NCBI GenBank assembly: GCA_013177805.1
Contig: JABLXU010000012.1
Span: 38,230-102,229, forward strand
DNA: 64,000 nt
From: Candidatus Omnitrophota bacterium
GTDB taxonomy: Bacteria; Hinthialibacterota; Hinthialibacteria; Hinthialibacterales; Hinthialibacteraceae
Reading direction: 5' to 3'
Shown here: positions 34,678-42,256 of the stretch, in pieces
Position numbering within the stretch: position 1 is the first letter of the stretch
How the letters are laid out: the number at the start of each line of letters is the position of its first letter
Notes under the pieces: model-generated
The model's database searches: none
What the model was told of the DNA's origin: nothing
What the model saw: the letters and a program-made list of their open reading frames with translations, nothing else
Made by a program: the position numbers and the translations under genes

Positions 34678-35526
34678 ATGAAGAAACAATTGCTATGGCT
34701 GATTTTCAGCCTTCCGGTTCTATATTATGGCATCGGGTTGGGCCTGGCGGGAAAATCGGATCCGTCCGGTCCGGATGCGGCAATGGAGGGTGAGCCTGTG
34801 CCTTTATATACGTACAAAATCATCCACCGTTATCCACACGATCCCGGCGCGTTTACGCAAGGTTTGGAATACGAGGATGGATTTTTGTATGAGAGCACAG
34901 GGCTTTACAGGTATTCCACACTCCGCAAGGTCGAGCTGGAAACAGGGGAAGTAGTGAAAATTCTCCGCCTGCCCGATGAATATTTCGGAGAAGGAATCAC
35001 GATCTTCAATGGACAAATCTATCAACTGACCTGGCTGTCGAAACGCGGCTTCGTGTACGACCTCGGCACGTTCGCGCTGCGGCGCGAATTCCAGTATCCC
35101 ACCGAAGGCTGGGGAATCACCCACGACGGCCAACGGCTCATCATGAGCGACGGCTCTTCCACCCTCTATTTCCGGGATCCGGAGACGTTCGAGGAAACCG
35201 GCCGCGTGACCGTGCGCGACGCCACCAGCCCCATCGCCCGCCTCAACGAGTTGGAATACGTCCGCGGCGAGATCTTCGCCAACATTTGGGAAACCGATTT
35301 CATCATCCGAATCTCGCCGGAGAACGGAAAGGTAACCGGTTGGATCGATCTGAACGGCCTGCTTCCCCCCGAAGACCTGGACGATACGGTGGATGTGCTC
35401 AACGGCATCGCCTATGATGAGGCCAACGGCCGCCTGTTCGTAACCGGAAAATTCTGGCCGGCCTTATTCGAAATCGAACTGGTTCCCGTTCAATCCCGCG
35501 TCTCCGGCTGGGAGCGGACCCGGTGA
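34678..35526 (+). CDS. Exported glutaminyl-peptide cyclotransferase
   Basis: 282 residues with a signal peptide (KQLLWLIFSLPVLYYGIGLGLAG). The body is the bacterial/plant-type glutaminyl cyclase five-bladed propeller: YPHDPGAFTQGLEYEDGFLYESTGLYRYSTLRKVELETG, LPDEYFGEGITIFNGQIYQLTW, EGWGITHDGQRLIMSDGSSTLYFRDPETF, LNELEYVRGEIFANIW and LNGIAYDEANGRLFVTGKFWP. It turns an N-terminal glutamine of exported proteins into pyroglutamate. The start is the ATG at 34678; the upstream frame runs through the opposite-strand gene. Confidence 0.93.
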   Translation: MKKQLLWLIFSLPVLYYGIGLGLAGKSDPSGPDAAMEGEPVPLYTYKIIHRYPHDPGAFTQGLEYEDGFLYESTGLYRYSTLRKVELETGEVVKILRLPDEYFGEGITIFNGQIYQLTWLSKRGFVYDLGTFALRREFQYPTEGWGITHDGQRLIMSDGSSTLYFRDPETFEETGRVTVRDATSPIARLNELEYVRGEIFANIWETDFIIRISPENGKVTGWIDLNGLLPPEDLDDTVDVLNGIAYDEANGRLFVTGKFWPALFEIELVPVQSRVSGWERTR

Positions 35527-35588
35527 AGTCCATGTTTATTTCCCCGTAACTATTTACCCGAATGCAGAACTTCCTCAGGGCTTAATTC

Positions 35589-35677
35589 GGGGTATGAGCG
35601 GGGTACGCGTATGGATGGGAGCGTTAAACCATTCCCTCTCCCTCTGGGAGAGGGTCAGGGTGAGGGAAACCCTGAAG
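35589..35677 (+). repeat. Palindromic intergenic repeat family 2, copy 1
   Basis: Best copy of a roughly 75-90 bp repeat: GGGGTATGAGCGGGGTACGC, GATGGGAGCGTTAAACCATT, then the palindrome CCCTCTCCC-TCT-GGGAGAGGG and TCAGGGTGAGGGAAACC. The copy at 60290 (minus strand) agrees through the whole length. It lies between the cyclotransferase and toxin-antitoxin genes; no protein is coded. Confidence 0.85.
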
Positions 35678-35733
35678 GGCGAAATGCATCCTCTCTCTGC
35701 AAGCGAGTAAATAGTTGCGTTTCTGTTCAGGAA

Positions 35734-36027
35734 TCAGGTTCGCTCCAGAGTAGCATGCAACCGTATGCCAAGTGCTTGAATGACTTTCAGCACCGTCGCG
35801 AATTCCGGATTGCCTTCGGGAGACAAGGCTTCACAAAGACTTTCACGTCCAAGGCCCGTTTCGCGTGAGATTTGTGCCATCCCCTTGGCGCGGGCGATAT
35901 CACCTAAGGCAGCGGTCACCAGGGCGGAATCTCCTTCATCCAATGCCGCTTCGAGGTATGCCGCCATGTCCTCCTCGGTTTCCAGGTGCCGCACAATATC
36001 CCATGGCCGGGTATGATTTTTCACCAC
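35734..36027 (-). CDS. HigA-type antitoxin (addiction module antidote)
   Basis: About 97 residues. The fold is the small helix-turn-helix antidote of type II modules: LEAALDEGDSALVTAALGDIARAKGMAQISRETGLGRESLCEALSPEGNPEFATVLKVIQALGI, where MAQISRETGLGRESLCEAL is the DNA-binding helix pair. It should bind and neutralise the toxin encoded directly upstream and repress their common promoter. AAAGGAG at the toxin gene's end fits best with GTG 36027; GTG 36036 would overlap the toxin stop by 4 bp but leaves no space for a ribosome site. Confidence 0.92.
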   Translation of the reverse strand: MVKNHTRPWDIVRHLETEEDMAAYLEAALDEGDSALVTAALGDIARAKGMAQISRETGLGRESLCEALSPEGNPEFATVLKVIQALGIRLHATLERT

Positions 36028-36032
36028 GATTC

Positions 36033-36329
36033 TCACTCCTTTAGTTTTCTTGCAAGATCCAGGGCGATCTTGATATCGCGATCTTGCGTATGCTTATCCC
36101 CGCCAGCCAGCAGAATCGCTAAATTCGGTCCCCATTGTGCATAATAGATCCGATAGCCTGAACCATGGTCGATCCGTAATTCGGAGACACCCTCTTCCAC
36201 CGGTTTGACGTCTCCCGGATTGCCCAACGACAAACGGCGAATACGAGCATTGATACGAGCGCGAGCTATCCGGTCCGACAAGCTGTTGAACCAATGAAAA
36301 TATACATCAGTCTGTCGAATCTCGATCAT
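36033..36329 (-). CDS. RelE/HigB-like toxin (addiction module killer protein)
   Basis: 98 residues matching the 'addiction module killer' branch of the RelE/ParE superfamily: SLSDRIARARINARIRRLSLGNPGDVKPVEEGVSELRIDHGSGYRIYYAQWGPNLAILLAGGDKHTQDRDIKIALDLA. RelE-type toxins cleave mRNA on the ribosome. The toxin gene precedes the antitoxin gene (HigBA order). Upstream are two copies of AATAATATGA, 30 bp apart (36342-36351 and 36372-36381), that could be operators, and then MITE copy B. Confidence 0.92.
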   Translation of the reverse strand: MIEIRQTDVYFHWFNSLSDRIARARINARIRRLSLGNPGDVKPVEEGVSELRIDHGSGYRIYYAQWGPNLAILLAGGDKHTQDRDIKIALDLARKLKE

Positions 36330-36341
36330 AAGTATATTCTA

Positions 36342-36381
36342 AATAATATGACAGCTTTAAATATATAATTTAATAATATGA
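36342..36381. promoter_or_regulatory. Paired AATAATATGA motifs, possible antitoxin operators
   Basis: The 10-mer AATAATATGA occurs at 36342-36351 and 36372-36381, exactly 30 bp apart (about three helical turns), 13 bp upstream of the toxin start. Antitoxins of this family bind such sites, but the region is AT-rich, so chance is possible. Confidence 0.35.
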
Positions 36382-36419
36382 TTTATTTCATTTTTTATAT
36401 TGAATTTAATAATAATATA

Positions 36420-36629
36420 AGCTCATCCGGGAAGTGCGTACATAATGAGGAAAAATCGATTCCATTCACTCCGGGATGAGGGCGGACACCAAGGTCCGCC
36501 CCTACAAAAATACCCTCACCCTCGCCCTCTCCCAGAGGGAGAGGGAATTTTGGGGGCGGTTTTCATCGATCATTTCGAAGAGATGCGAACCGGCGATCTG
36601 AAAAAAAGTACGCCCATGCCGGATGAACC
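36420..36629 (+). mobile_element. MITE-like element, copy B (210 bp)
   Basis: Complete copy. The left end (AGCTCATCCGGGAAGTGCGTAC) and the inverted right end (GTACGCCCATGCCGGATGAACC) pair as about 22-bp terminal inverted repeats with a few differences. Inside: a GGGCGGAC/GTCCGCCC hairpin and a CCCTCTCCC/GGGAGAGGG palindrome; no open reading frame. The flanks carry the same 8-9 bases, ATAATATA(A), at 36412-36419 and 36630-36637, consistent with an 8-bp target duplication (the AT-rich site lowers the weight of this one). Confidence 0.85.
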
Positions 36630-36698
36630 ATAATATAATATCACCAAAATCATCTTGAGGATGTCACCTCTATCTTAGTATCAGAACTCAAAGTAGGC

Positions 36699-37790
36699 TC
36701 ACTTCCTCCACAGCTCGATCGGCCGTTGCACCCCTTGCGGGCGGAAGGGCAGGTTGATCTTGCACCCCGTTCCCGCCGAGTGGTAGCCGGCGTAGAGGGC
36801 TTCCATCACTACGCGGCCGTCCTCGCCGGTGGCCTGGGGTTCCTCCTTGCCCCGGACGCAGCGGGCGAAATGCCGCATCTCCTGGGGGAATCCGTAATTC
36901 CACAGTTCCTCGTACACCGGGTAGCTCCACCCTTGCGTGCTGGGCGCTTTCTCGACCGCGTAGCCGTAACCGTATTCGCTGTAGGTCTCCAGGGCGTTGC
37001 CCATGTGCAGGTTCGCGTAGGTCACACCGCCCTCGCCATAGACTTCCACCCGGTCGTCCATTCCCCCGCGCCGCGCCCAGCTGTTTTCCACCAGACCCAC
37101 CGTGCCGTTCTCGAATTCCAGGATACAGAAGCTGTTGTCCTCGCCCCGGGTCTTGTCCGCATGCACATAGGTTCCCATCTGGCAGAGAACGCTTCGGATC
37201 GCCGGCCGGCCCAAAAACCAGTAGCAAAACGCGATCCCGTGGCAGCCCATGTCCATGAACACCCCGCCGCCCGATTTCTCCACGTCCCAAAACCAAGGCG
37301 AATGCGGCCCGAAATGCTTCTCGCTCTGCTTGACCAGGTACACCTTGCCAAAGGCCCCTTGATCGGCCATCTCCTTGGCTTTGACGTATTTGGGTGTGAA
37401 AAAGAGTTCCTCCGCGTACAACAGCAGCACGCCCTGTTTCCGGCAGACCTCGATCATCTCGTCCGCCTCGTCCAGGGTCATGCACAGTGGCTTTTCGCAC
37501 ACGACATGCTTGCCCGCCCGGGCGATGTCGCCTGTCATGCGCGCGTGCAGGTAGTTTGGCGCGGCGATGGTCACCATCTCGATGTCCGGTTCCTTTAGCA
37601 TCTCCCGGTAATCGTGGAACACCCTCGGGATTTGATACCGTTCCGCCAGCGTTTCCGGATGGCCGGGCGTAGGAGAAGCTACGGCCACCACTTCCGCTTC
37701 CTCGGGCATGATTTGAAACGAGGCGGCATGGATATCCGCCTCGAAACCCGATCCGATGATCCCTACCTTGACTTTGCCTGGATTGCTCAT
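36699..37790 (-). CDS. Gfo/Idh/MocA family oxidoreductase
   Basis: 363 residues. NAD(P)-binding Rossmann motif VGIIGSGFEADIHAASF (residues 8-24), the family AAPNYLHARMTGDIARAGKHVVCEKPLCMTLDEADEM with the active-site EKP, then the alpha/beta substrate domain (GGGVFMDMGCHGIAFCYWFLG with the conserved GxHxxD-type His). Members oxidise sugars, inositols or related alcohols; substrate unknown. GGGGAGG precedes ATG 37790; the frame's ATG at 37820 lies upstream of that site. Stands alone after the TA region. Confidence 0.92.
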   Translation of the reverse strand: MSNPGKVKVGIIGSGFEADIHAASFQIMPEEAEVVAVASPTPGHPETLAERYQIPRVFHDYREMLKEPDIEMVTIAAPNYLHARMTGDIARAGKHVVCEKPLCMTLDEADEMIEVCRKQGVLLLYAEELFFTPKYVKAKEMADQGAFGKVYLVKQSEKHFGPHSPWFWDVEKSGGGVFMDMGCHGIAFCYWFLGRPAIRSVLCQMGTYVHADKTRGEDNSFCILEFENGTVGLVENSWARRGGMDDRVEVYGEGGVTYANLHMGNALETYSEYGYGYAVEKAPSTQGWSYPVYEELWNYGFPQEMRHFARCVRGKEEPQATGEDGRVVMEALYAGYHSAGTGCKINLPFRPQGVQRPIELWRK

Positions 37791-37850
37791 TGCGCCTCCC
37801 CATGGATGAGTAATGATCATTCATTCTACTCAAGAACAACCGGTCAACAT

Positions 37851-38096
37851 TCAATCCTTGGCTATGTAATGCGGGATAGACCTGGGATCGAGTCCCATGG
37901 TCTGCACTTGTTCCAGCAACTTGGCATAATCCTCCGAATCCACGGCGTTGGAAAGCAGAAACTCGGCTTTGAGCTCCGGAGTGTAGAGTTCAATGGCCGT
38001 GCGGATCAGCACGCCATCCTCATGTTCTTCCGCAATGACCAGGCTGCCTTCCCGCAAGCCAAATCGTTTTCGCAACGCCGCCGGTATGATCAACAT
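37851..38096 (-). pseudogene. AbrB/SpoVT-like protein, probably 5'-truncated by a frameshift
   Basis: 81 residues from the first ATG: LIIPAALRKRFGLREGSLVIAEEHEDGVLIR is the C-terminal part of an AbrB-type swapped-hairpin DNA-binding domain, but the usual start (T-S-K-G-Q before IIP) is missing. One base upstream shift gives S-A-S-E, which with one inserted G would continue as S-A-S-E-G-M-L-I-I-P; in the actual frame a TAG stands three codons before the ATG. This looks like a 1-bp deletion that killed a MazE/VapB-type antitoxin or regulator. No toxin gene is beside it. MITE copy C ends 54 bp upstream of the start. Confidence 0.65.
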
Positions 38097-38150
38097 GCCT
38101 CGCTAGCCGATTTTACATGTTTCTTGAATCATGAGATTGAACCTTTTTTG

Positions 38151-38361
38151 GATTCATCCACTAAGTGCGTATCTGCTGGTGAAAAAGGCATTCCATTCAC
38201 TCGATGATTCGGGCGGACACCAAGGTCCGCCCCTACAAAAATCCCCTCACCCTAGCCCTCTCCCCGAGGGAGAGGGGATTAGGGGGTTGATCTCCCCAGC
38301 CAGCCCGATTGAAGAGCGGCCGGACACGCTTGATAAAAAGTACGCACTTACCGGATGAATC
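38151..38361 (+). mobile_element. MITE-like element, copy C (211 bp)
   Basis: Complete copy. Left end GATTCATCCACTAAGTGCGT and right end ACGCACTTACCGGATGAATC are a near-perfect inverted pair (about 22 bp). The 8-mer CTTTTTTG flanks both sides (38143-38150 and 38362-38369), the cleanest target duplication of the set. Interior is the same as copies B and D. Confidence 0.88.
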
Positions 38362-38387
38362 CTTTTTTGTATCGTTCTCCAGATCCC

Positions 38388-38936
38388 TCACATGTCGTAC
38401 AGCGTGTCGTCGTAGTTCCAGCCTCCTCCGCCGCCCATGCCGCCGGGACCTTCCTCCATATCGCCAAACAAGGGCCCCATCTCCTCCTCGACTTTTTCCG
38501 GATCCTCGCCGCTTTCCAGGCGCCGGATGGCCTCGCGCATCTCCGGTCCCAGGTCCATGCCGGTGGTTTCCGTCAACCGGCGCATGAAGGCCCCCATCTG
38601 CCGTGGATCATTCTCATCCAGGCTATCCACCTCACTCATCATGCGCATCATCTCCCGCTCGGCATAGGCCTGCTGTTCGGGGCTCATCTTGGCGAAGGGA
38701 TCAAAATCCCCGCCGCCCAGGTCCGGTTCTCCTCCCGGCCCTTCCTCCGGTTCGCTATTCTTTCCGGAATCGGACGAAGCCTGCTTCTTCCCGATCGCGA
38801 AGGCGGAGACCAGCTTCCTCATCCGGTCCGGTTTTCCACAATGAGGACAATCGGGAATCTTGGTTTCTCCAATCCGTTGGGTCCAAAATTGATACACTGT
38901 CCGGCAATCCGAGCACGCGTATTCGTAAATCGGCAT
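38388..38936 (-). CDS. FmdB-family zinc ribbon protein with extended tail
   Basis: 182 residues. The N-terminal 45 residues are the FmdB regulatory zinc ribbon (PIYEYACSDCRTVYQFWTQ ... CPHCG, four cysteines). The rest is a long acidic, Gly-rich and Met-rich tail (GGEPDLGGGDFDPFAKMSPEQQAYAEREMMRMMSEVDSLDENDPRQMGAFMRRL), not part of the usual short FmdB proteins. Longer FmdB tails are seen in related uncultured phyla. Function unknown, perhaps nucleic-acid binding. Confidence 0.85.
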   Translation of the reverse strand: MPIYEYACSDCRTVYQFWTQRIGETKIPDCPHCGKPDRMRKLVSAFAIGKKQASSDSGKNSEPEEGPGGEPDLGGGDFDPFAKMSPEQQAYAEREMMRMMSEVDSLDENDPRQMGAFMRRLTETTGMDLGPEMREAIRRLESGEDPEKVEEEMGPLFGDMEEGPGGMGGGGGWNYDDTLYDM

Positions 38937-39177
38937 GATCCAGAATCCATTCCTCCCTACTTCGTCTGTTCTGATTCAAGAACCAGCCGCTTTTTGCCTG
39001 ATTCTTCCCTTTCATCATATCACTGGATTGCGGCTCTCTCCAGAATGAAAAACAGGGCGCGTTCCAGGCCTTGATTTATCCCTTCGGCGATTTTTTCCGT
39101 GCGAGATGGTTCCGTTTATCAGATTTTTTCCGTATCCTTCTCTGTAAATCCCTGTTACCGGGAATTTACGAACTATC

Positions 39178-39618
39178 ATGATGGACGAAATAGAACTGCG
39201 AGAAAAAATCCAGAAGATCGAAACCCTCTTCGCCCGCGCGGGAACCGAAGGCGAACGCCTGGCCGCCGAACAAGCGCTGGAACGAATCAAACGGCGGTTG
39301 CAGTCCACATTCCAAAATGAAAAACCGGCCGAAATGAGATTCCGTCTGCAAAACCGGTGGTCGCAACAATTGTTTGTCGCGCTATGCCGCCGTTATTCCT
39401 TGAAACCCTACCGGTATGCGGGCCAGCGCTATACCACGGTGATGGTCAGAGTTCCCCAATCATTCGTTGACAACGTCCTGTGGCCGGAATTCATCGAATT
39501 GGACGATCTCCTGCGATCCTACTTCAATTCCGTTACCGAACGAATTATCCATGAAGAAGTTTTTGGTCACACGGAAGAGGTGGAGGAAGTTCCCGAACCG
39601 CTTCAACTCCCTTCCTGA
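39178..39618 (+). CDS. Hypothetical protein with DUF2786-like N-terminus
   Basis: 146 residues, no signal. Residues 5-42 (IELREKIQKIETLFARAGTEGERLAAEQALERIKRRL) resemble the helical DUF2786 domain; the middle (RWSQQLFVALCRRYSLKPYRYAGQRYTTVMVRVPQSFVDNVLWPEFIELDDLL) is a mixed alpha/beta region and the end is acidic. A strong terminator follows, so it is a single-gene transcript. Role unknown. Confidence 0.65.
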   Translation: MMDEIELREKIQKIETLFARAGTEGERLAAEQALERIKRRLQSTFQNEKPAEMRFRLQNRWSQQLFVALCRRYSLKPYRYAGQRYTTVMVRVPQSFVDNVLWPEFIELDDLLRSYFNSVTERIIHEEVFGHTEEVEEVPEPLQLPS

Positions 39619-39674
39619 ATCCGGTGCGGAGGGCAATCCATCGTCAAGCTAAATCACCAAGCCCTATTTTCCAT

Positions 39675-39709
39675 AAAAAACCCCCCGTGAGGCAGCGGGA
39701 GGTTTTTTT
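39675..39709 (+). terminator. Intrinsic terminator
   Basis: AAAAAACC-CCCCG pairs with CGGG-AGGTTTTTT around an 8-base loop, followed by a T run, about 60 bp after the stop of the 39178 gene. Confidence 0.85.
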
Positions 39710-39728
39710 CCGTGATCGGGACTGCTGA

Positions 39729-39760
39729 GGAATCCCAATTAGGTGGAATCCCAATTAGGT
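39729..39760. repeat. Exact 16-bp tandem duplication
   Basis: GGAATCCCAATTAGGT is repeated head to tail (39729-39744 and 39745-39760). The second copy overlaps the 3' end of the next (minus-strand) gene. Confidence 0.85.
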
Positions 39761-40021
39761 GCTGCGGCGGGAACGCGGAAAGATCCGGCTTCTCTTGATC
39801 TGGGCTGGTCCTTCCTCTCCGCCGGTGTCGAGGCTCACGTGCCGCTTGCCTTTACTTATTCCCCCGGTGATGTATTCCAAGAACGGCTGCCATTTGAGCA
39901 CATTCACCGTGTGATTATACGCCTTGCGCAAGACGGACAGCCATTCGCTTCCCGTGGTCAGAGAGAACAGGAAGAGGGCGAGAATCACGAACCAAAACAG
40001 GATCCATTCATAATCCATCAT
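39755..40021 (-). CDS. Small membrane protein of unknown function
   Basis: 88 residues: one N-terminal membrane segment (about 7-24, WILFWFVILALFLFSLTTG) and a basic, polar tail with no recognised motif. ATG 40021 is chosen because GGAGG lies 8 bases upstream. The end of the gene runs into the 16-bp tandem duplication at 39745. It is divergent from yacG. Confidence 0.6.
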   Translation of the reverse strand: MMDYEWILFWFVILALFLFSLTTGSEWLSVLRKAYNHTVNVLKWQPFLEYITGGISKGKRHVSLDTGGEEGPAQIKRSRIFPRSRRST

Positions 40022-40173
40022 GGCTTTTACCTCCTCTGTCTCATTCATCCCTCTCAGTTGAATTATATCATACAATGTTGGGTGGAGAAAAAGATTTCGT
40101 TCCCCTTGCGGAGGGAGTGGATGAGCTTCTTCCGCACCGGTCCAGGTTTTGAAAAAGAAAGGAGAGGAAGGTC

Positions 40174-40377
40174 ATGAGCGCACCGCTGAACACTACATGC
40201 CGGACGTGTGGCCGGCCTTTACCGGAAGGGATCAAAACCCCTACGTTTCCCTTCTGCAGCAAACGGTGTAAGATGATCGATCTGGGACGCTGGTTTACAG
40301 GAGAACACCGCATCAGTGAGCCTCTCATATTGGAAAACAAAGATAATCCGCCTGAATCCCGGAATGACCCGGAATGA
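40174..40377 (+). CDS. yacG: DNA gyrase inhibitor YacG-like zinc protein
   Basis: 67 residues: CRTCGRPL ... FPFCSKRCKMIDLGRWF, the four-cysteine zinc finger with the YacG signature. In E. coli YacG binds GyrB and inhibits gyrase. The acidic tail (EPLILENKDNPPESRNDPE) is like that of other members. The lnt start overlaps its stop by 14 bp, so both are probably on one transcript. Confidence 0.9.
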   Translation: MSAPLNTTCRTCGRPLPEGIKTPTFPFCSKRCKMIDLGRWFTGEHRISEPLILENKDNPPESRNDPE

Positions 40378-41839
40378 CTGGTGGATTTGTACTGTTTCCG
40401 GATTTGGTCTGGCCCTCGCGTATCCCCCTTGGAATGTGTATCCACTAACCGGTGCCGCCCTGGTTCCCCTCTTCTCCGGTTTGCGGGTAGGCCATCCCGG
40501 GAAGAATGCGAGGCTTGGTTTTTTCACGGGATTGATTTTTTATGTTGCTTTGTTGTATTGGCTCGGCCACGTGACGATTGTGGGAACCGTACTGCTGGCC
40601 GCGGTCCTGGCCGGTATTCTGGCGCTAGTGGCCGTCCTCATCGGCGAATGCAAGCGATTTCGGATGTGTATTCCCATCGCCGCGCTGATCTGGGCCGGTG
40701 TGGAATATCTCCGTTCACTCGGCCCATTCTCGTTTGCCTGGGGATATCTGGGGCATGGGCTGTACCCGGCGCGGGAAATGATCCAACTCGCCTATTGGGC
40801 AGGCGTGCCGGGGCTTTCCTTTATCCTGGCAGGATTCAATGCTTCACTAGCGGCGGTGTGGGAGCATTTCCACCATGTCTGGCGGCCGGCCTCTCCGTCT
40901 TCCTTACCCCGGGACCACCTGATTTACGATGGAACCGTCCTCCTACTTTTCACGGGAATTTTAGCCGGTGACTGGTTTTATGGTAAATCAGTGATGCTTC
41001 AGCAACAGGCAACCGCCGAATCCTCCATGCCTTGCCGTATTGCTGTAATTCAGGGGAACTATGAACAAAACCGGAAGATTACGGCATCCATTGAAGAGAC
41101 CTTGGCGGATTACCTGGATTGGTCCCGGCAGGCATTGGCCGAGTCGCCTGACTTGATCGTATGGCCCGAAAGCACGATTACGTATCCGATCAATTTCTGG
41201 CCCGAAGGTGTTGCCGATATTCAAAAGTTTGTCGATCAGTCGAATGTTGAAATATTAACAGGTGCGGTTGGCGGATATTTCGACTCCCGCGGTTCTCTCA
41301 CCTATTTGAATCAAGCCATTTTGTTCACCCCGGGTAAATTGGTGGATTGTACCGGTTCGGAAGTGGACCTGAGCGGGCTTCCCTCATACAGCAAAATGCA
41401 CCTGGTCCCTTTCGGCGAATGGGTTCCCTGGGGAGAGCATTGGCCGTTTTCGATGATCGAAACCCTCATCGAAGAAGCCGGGGCGGGGATTTTCAAACGA
41501 GGCAGCCGGCAGACTTTGTTCATTACGCGTGGCGGGGCGCGCTTCGCGGTGGCGGTATGTTTTGAATCCACCTTGGCCTGGATGTGGCGGCAGGCCAAAA
41601 ACCAAGGCGCGGACTTCATTATCACCATCACCAACGATGCCTGGTACAAACGGTCGGCAGGCTTGGAGCAGCATTTTGTTCAATCCGTTTTCCGGGCGGT
41701 GGAAAACCGGATTCCCGTTGTCCGCGCGGCCAACACCGGCATCTCGGGATTCATAGGCCCCACAGGAGAGATCCAACGGCTCCTGCCCCCTCACCAAGCC
41801 GGCTATCTCGTCCATGAATTGCGCATCGCGCGGAAATGA
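40364..41839 (+). CDS. lnt: Apolipoprotein N-acyltransferase
   Basis: 491 residues: membrane segments in the first 200 residues and a nitrilase-type catalytic domain after. The triad is complete: Glu269 in IVWPEST, Lys344 in SKMHLVPFGEWVPWG and Cys399 in AVCFESTLAW. Lnt adds the third acyl chain to diacylglyceryl-cysteine of lipoproteins at the inner membrane, the last step before Lol sorting, and agrees with the several lipoprotein candidates in the window. ATG 40364 overlaps the yacG stop. Confidence 0.95.
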   Translation: MTRNDWWICTVSGFGLALAYPPWNVYPLTGAALVPLFSGLRVGHPGKNARLGFFTGLIFYVALLYWLGHVTIVGTVLLAAVLAGILALVAVLIGECKRFRMCIPIAALIWAGVEYLRSLGPFSFAWGYLGHGLYPAREMIQLAYWAGVPGLSFILAGFNASLAAVWEHFHHVWRPASPSSLPRDHLIYDGTVLLLFTGILAGDWFYGKSVMLQQQATAESSMPCRIAVIQGNYEQNRKITASIEETLADYLDWSRQALAESPDLIVWPESTITYPINFWPEGVADIQKFVDQSNVEILTGAVGGYFDSRGSLTYLNQAILFTPGKLVDCTGSEVDLSGLPSYSKMHLVPFGEWVPWGEHWPFSMIETLIEEAGAGIFKRGSRQTLFITRGGARFAVAVCFESTLAWMWRQAKNQGADFIITITNDAWYKRSAGLEQHFVQSVFRAVENRIPVVRAANTGISGFIGPTGEIQRLLPPHQAGYLVHELRIARK

Positions 41840-41931
41840 TGGGATGGAAACCATTGGAATGCAGGACCAGTGGCAGGAACATACCTGGCAGCAAGGGCGT
41901 ATAGAGGCCTCTAGAAAGAAGCGAGACACAC

Positions 41932-41960
41932 TTGTCCGGGCCGGAAGACGTGTCTATACT
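41932..41960 (+). promoter_or_regulatory. Sigma-70 promoter upstream of rpoD
   Basis: TTGTCC (-35, 41932-41937) and TATACT (-10, 41955-41960) are spaced by exactly 17 bases. The transcript would start near 41967, leaving a 290-nt leader before the rpoD start at 42257; in it I see no gene and no known riboswitch. Confidence 0.6.
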
Positions 41961-42256
41961 TTTTCCATGACTCTTGAGTATTGTTGTGGGAATACCCTGC
42001 TCGGAGAGGATCTATTGGATACGCCTCTTATTCGTACGTTACGGATGGACGCATTGGGGGAGGATCCACGGTCTTCAAGGTCCGGCGCCCCACGCAATGG
42101 GATGTATCGAGCACCCTCCCTTTCCACCTTGTCCCGCCCGGCGGACTCCGGTTACAAAGTCAAGATTCCAGCCATTTCAAAGATATCCAATATTTGTGTT
42201 CACACTGGGGATTCAGGTATCCTGTCCCGGTTATGAACCCAGGGGAGAAACCATCC

